DNA of 64,000 nt from Aedoeadaptatus nemausensis. GTDB taxonomy: Bacteria > Bacillota > Clostridia > Tissierellales > Peptoniphilaceae. The position numbers and the translations under genes were made by a program. Under the pieces are notes generated by a model. That model was not told where the DNA came from, ran no database searches, and saw only the letters and a program-made list of their open reading frames with translations. Location of the stretch: the NCBI RefSeq assembly GCF_903819165.1, contig NZ_CAIJCS010000009.1:28364-92363 (forward strand), written 5' to 3'. Below, in pieces: positions 62,758-64,000 of this stretch (its first letter is position 1; each line of letters opens with the position of its first letter).

Positions 62758-63774
62758 TTACCTCAACAATTCTGATAATCTGCCGGTAGCTTTCCACCGG
62801 ACCTGTTTTAAGCTTTGAATGTCTTTCGATCCTAAGAGGACCATGATGATTTTGGATTTATAAATGAGTTCTCTTACGTAATCTTCGGCATAATCTACGC
62901 CGCCGTGGAGTACGTATTTTAGTATTTCGCCGCTCATGGCACACATATCGGCGCCGAGGACTAAACTCTTTACGAGATCCAGGGAGGAGCGAATGCCGCC
63001 CGATGCGGTAATGTGCAGATCTTTTTTCTCCAACGCTACGGCTCTTGCCAGGGCGTATGCCGTGGGAAGTCCCCAATCGTAGAGATCGCTCATATCTCTA
63101 TTGAGGGCGCGTAGGTTTTCCACTTCGAAGAAGTTAGTGCCGCCGTAGCCGGAAATGTCCACATAGCGTATGCCGGCGCCGTAAAGTGTTTCCACTACAT
63201 CGGCATCCATGCCGAATCCCACTTCTTTGACGATAACGGGCACGTCCAGGGCGTCTTTTGCCGCAAGGATGCGCTCTTTTATGCCTCTGAAATCACGATC
63301 GCCCTCTTCCATGGCCAGCTCCTGTGCCGGGTTTAAATGGATTTGCAAGGCGTCGGCGCCGATAATATCTACTGCGCGCTTGGCCCCTTCCGGACTCAGA
63401 TTGCCGTTCATATTGCCGATGACGATGCCTTCGTCGCCTATTATTTCCCGAACGATTCGGAAGCTTTCCACGGCTTTTTCATCTTCCATGACGATGGTTT
63501 CGCTACCTACGGCCATGGGAATTTTGAGCCGTTTGGCGAGCTCCGCCAGATCGGCGTTGATGTTTTCAGCGAATTCCGTGCCTCCCGTAATGGCGTTGAT
63601 CATGAGAGGAAAGGCAATGTCTTTTCCCAGGAATTTCGTGGTCGTGTCGATTTCATCCAGTGCCAGTTCCGGCAAGGAGTTATGGGGCAAAAACACGTCT
63701 TCAAAAAGGGTGCTGCCTCTGTGCTCCGTCTTTAAATAGTTTTCTACATGTTCTCTTTTTCTATATTGTCTCAC
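62758..63774 (-). CDS. fni: type 2 isopentenyl-diphosphate delta-isomerase
   Basis: This 338-residue FMN enzyme interconverts IPP and DMAPP for isoprenoid synthesis. Family stretches are visible: RKREHVENYL at the start, FPLMINAITGGTEFAENIN, MAVGSETIVMED, QIHLNPAQELAMEEGDRDF near residue 145 and DISGYGGTNFFEVEN near 205, and the phosphate-binding ASGGIRSSLD. The start is GTG with only a weak ribosome binding site, so the N terminus is a little uncertain. It shares a transcript with trxB. Confidence 0.92.
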   Translation of the reverse strand: MRQYRKREHVENYLKTEHRGSTLFEDVFLPHNSLPELALDEIDTTTKFLGKDIAFPLMINAITGGTEFAENINADLAELAKRLKIPMAVGSETIVMEDEKAVESFRIVREIIGDEGIVIGNMNGNLSPEGAKRAVDIIGADALQIHLNPAQELAMEEGDRDFRGIKERILAAKDALDVPVIVKEVGFGMDADVVETLYGAGIRYVDISGYGGTNFFEVENLRALNRDMSDLYDWGLPTAYALARAVALEKKDLHITASGGIRSSLDLVKSLVLGADMCAMSGEILKYVLHGGVDYAEDYVRELIYKSKIIMVLLGSKDIQSLKQVRWKATGRLSELLR

Positions 63775-63886
63775 TTGTATCCCAGCCTTTTCTTTAATGT
63801 CTTTATCATATCATTTTTGATCTTGTGTCTCAATTAAAGATATAAAAAACACCGCCCGAATAGAGTGACCCCATAAAGTTGGACTT

Positions 63887-63920
63887 AATCGAGTAAGCAA
63901 ATGCTTACTCGATTTTGTTT
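63887..63920 (+). terminator. hairpin/terminator inside the IS end
   Basis: AATCGAGTAAGCA and TGCTTACTCGATT form a perfect 13-bp stem followed by T-rich sequence on the plus strand; it could stop transcripts entering the element from outside. Confidence 0.6.
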
Positions 63921-63935
63921 TACATAACTTATTTT

Positions 63936-64000
63936 CTATGCGGATTGCATGCGTTCACGGTATTGTTTCGGACTTAGACCTCCTAACTTTTCTTTGATTC
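63936..64000 (-). CDS. IS3-family transposase OrfB, C-terminal end only
   Basis: The last 20 residues are visible: IKEKLGGLSPKQYRERMQSA, then TAG. This is the usual ending of IS3-family OrfB (DDE integrase) proteins. Whether the element is intact cannot be seen. Confidence 0.82.
   Translation of the reverse strand, partial: IKEKLGGLSPKQYRERMQSA

Larger units (their letters stand above)
63861..64000 (-). mobile_element. end of an IS3-family (IS150-type) insertion sequence, cut by window edge
   Basis: TGACCCCATAAAGTTGGACT at 63866-63885 is typical of IS150-group terminal inverted repeats. Inside it lie a hairpin and the 3' end of the transposase gene. The rest of the element lies to the right of the window. 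Confidence 0.8.

Overview
The window looks like part of the chromosome of a Gram-positive anaerobe of the Clostridia/Tissierellia type, most like Peptoniphilaceae (Peptoniphilus/Aedoeadaptatus-like). The evidence is the strong AGGAGG-type ribosome binding sites, sigma-A-like promoters, an iron-only hydrogenase maturation gene (hydE) with its ACT-domain partner, AddAB recombination nucleases, a type 2 IPP isomerase and an SLH-anchored surface protein with very large secreted neighbours. The genus is an inference. Nearly all genes are on the minus strand. The plus strand has a small membrane protein (7.3 kb), a two-gene ABC exporter (16-18 kb), a UvrD-like helicase (24-26 kb) and an MltG-like protein (43 kb).

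Layout: 0-1.2 kb, hydE (cut by the edge), its ACT regulator and a PPC/DUF296 protein. 1.2-6 kb, a complete nucleoside ABC importer (BMP lipoprotein, ATPase, two permeases). 6-9 kb, two unknown membrane proteins and a FAD/NADH oxidoreductase. 9-13.3 kb, a cupin-type regulator with potABCD for polyamine uptake. 13.4-15.9 kb, pseudouridine breakdown (psuK, psuG) with thymidine kinase. 15.9-18.3 kb, the ABC exporter. 18.3-24.2 kb, cyclophilin, methionine aminopeptidase, TPR protein, Cd/Zn-type P-type ATPase, nitroreductase and PAP2 phosphatase. 24.2-32.4 kb, helicase, then engB, lon, clpX, clpP and tig, a protein folding and quality control block read from a promoter in front of tig. 32.5-36.7 kb, a zinc-ribbon membrane protein, an L-2-hydroxyacid dehydrogenase, a PC4-like ssDNA-binding protein and a copper ATPase whose reading frame runs into a CopZ chaperone. 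36.7-43.8 kb, addA, addB, an RluA pseudouridine synthase and the MltG-like protein.

From 43.8 to 45.0 kb there is a gene-free stretch with a 196-bp sequence present twice and several GC-rich hairpins. From 45 to 61 kb three giant secreted proteins (1515, 2130 and 1636 aa) follow one another. Only the last transcribed one has SLH wall-anchoring domains. They follow a leader of about 490 nt that is rich in inverted repeats. 61.8-63.8 kb holds trxB and fni, and the window ends in the 3' end of an IS3-family insertion sequence.

The parts most worth a second look are the copA-copZ in-frame fusion with an internal start, the giant surface protein locus with its structured leader, intercistronic hairpins and mosaic composition, the repeat cluster at 44 kb, and the MltG-like protein that keeps two LysM-like units but lacks a catalytic domain. 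No CRISPR array, rRNA or tRNA was seen. All family calls come from reading motifs by eye; no database search was made.
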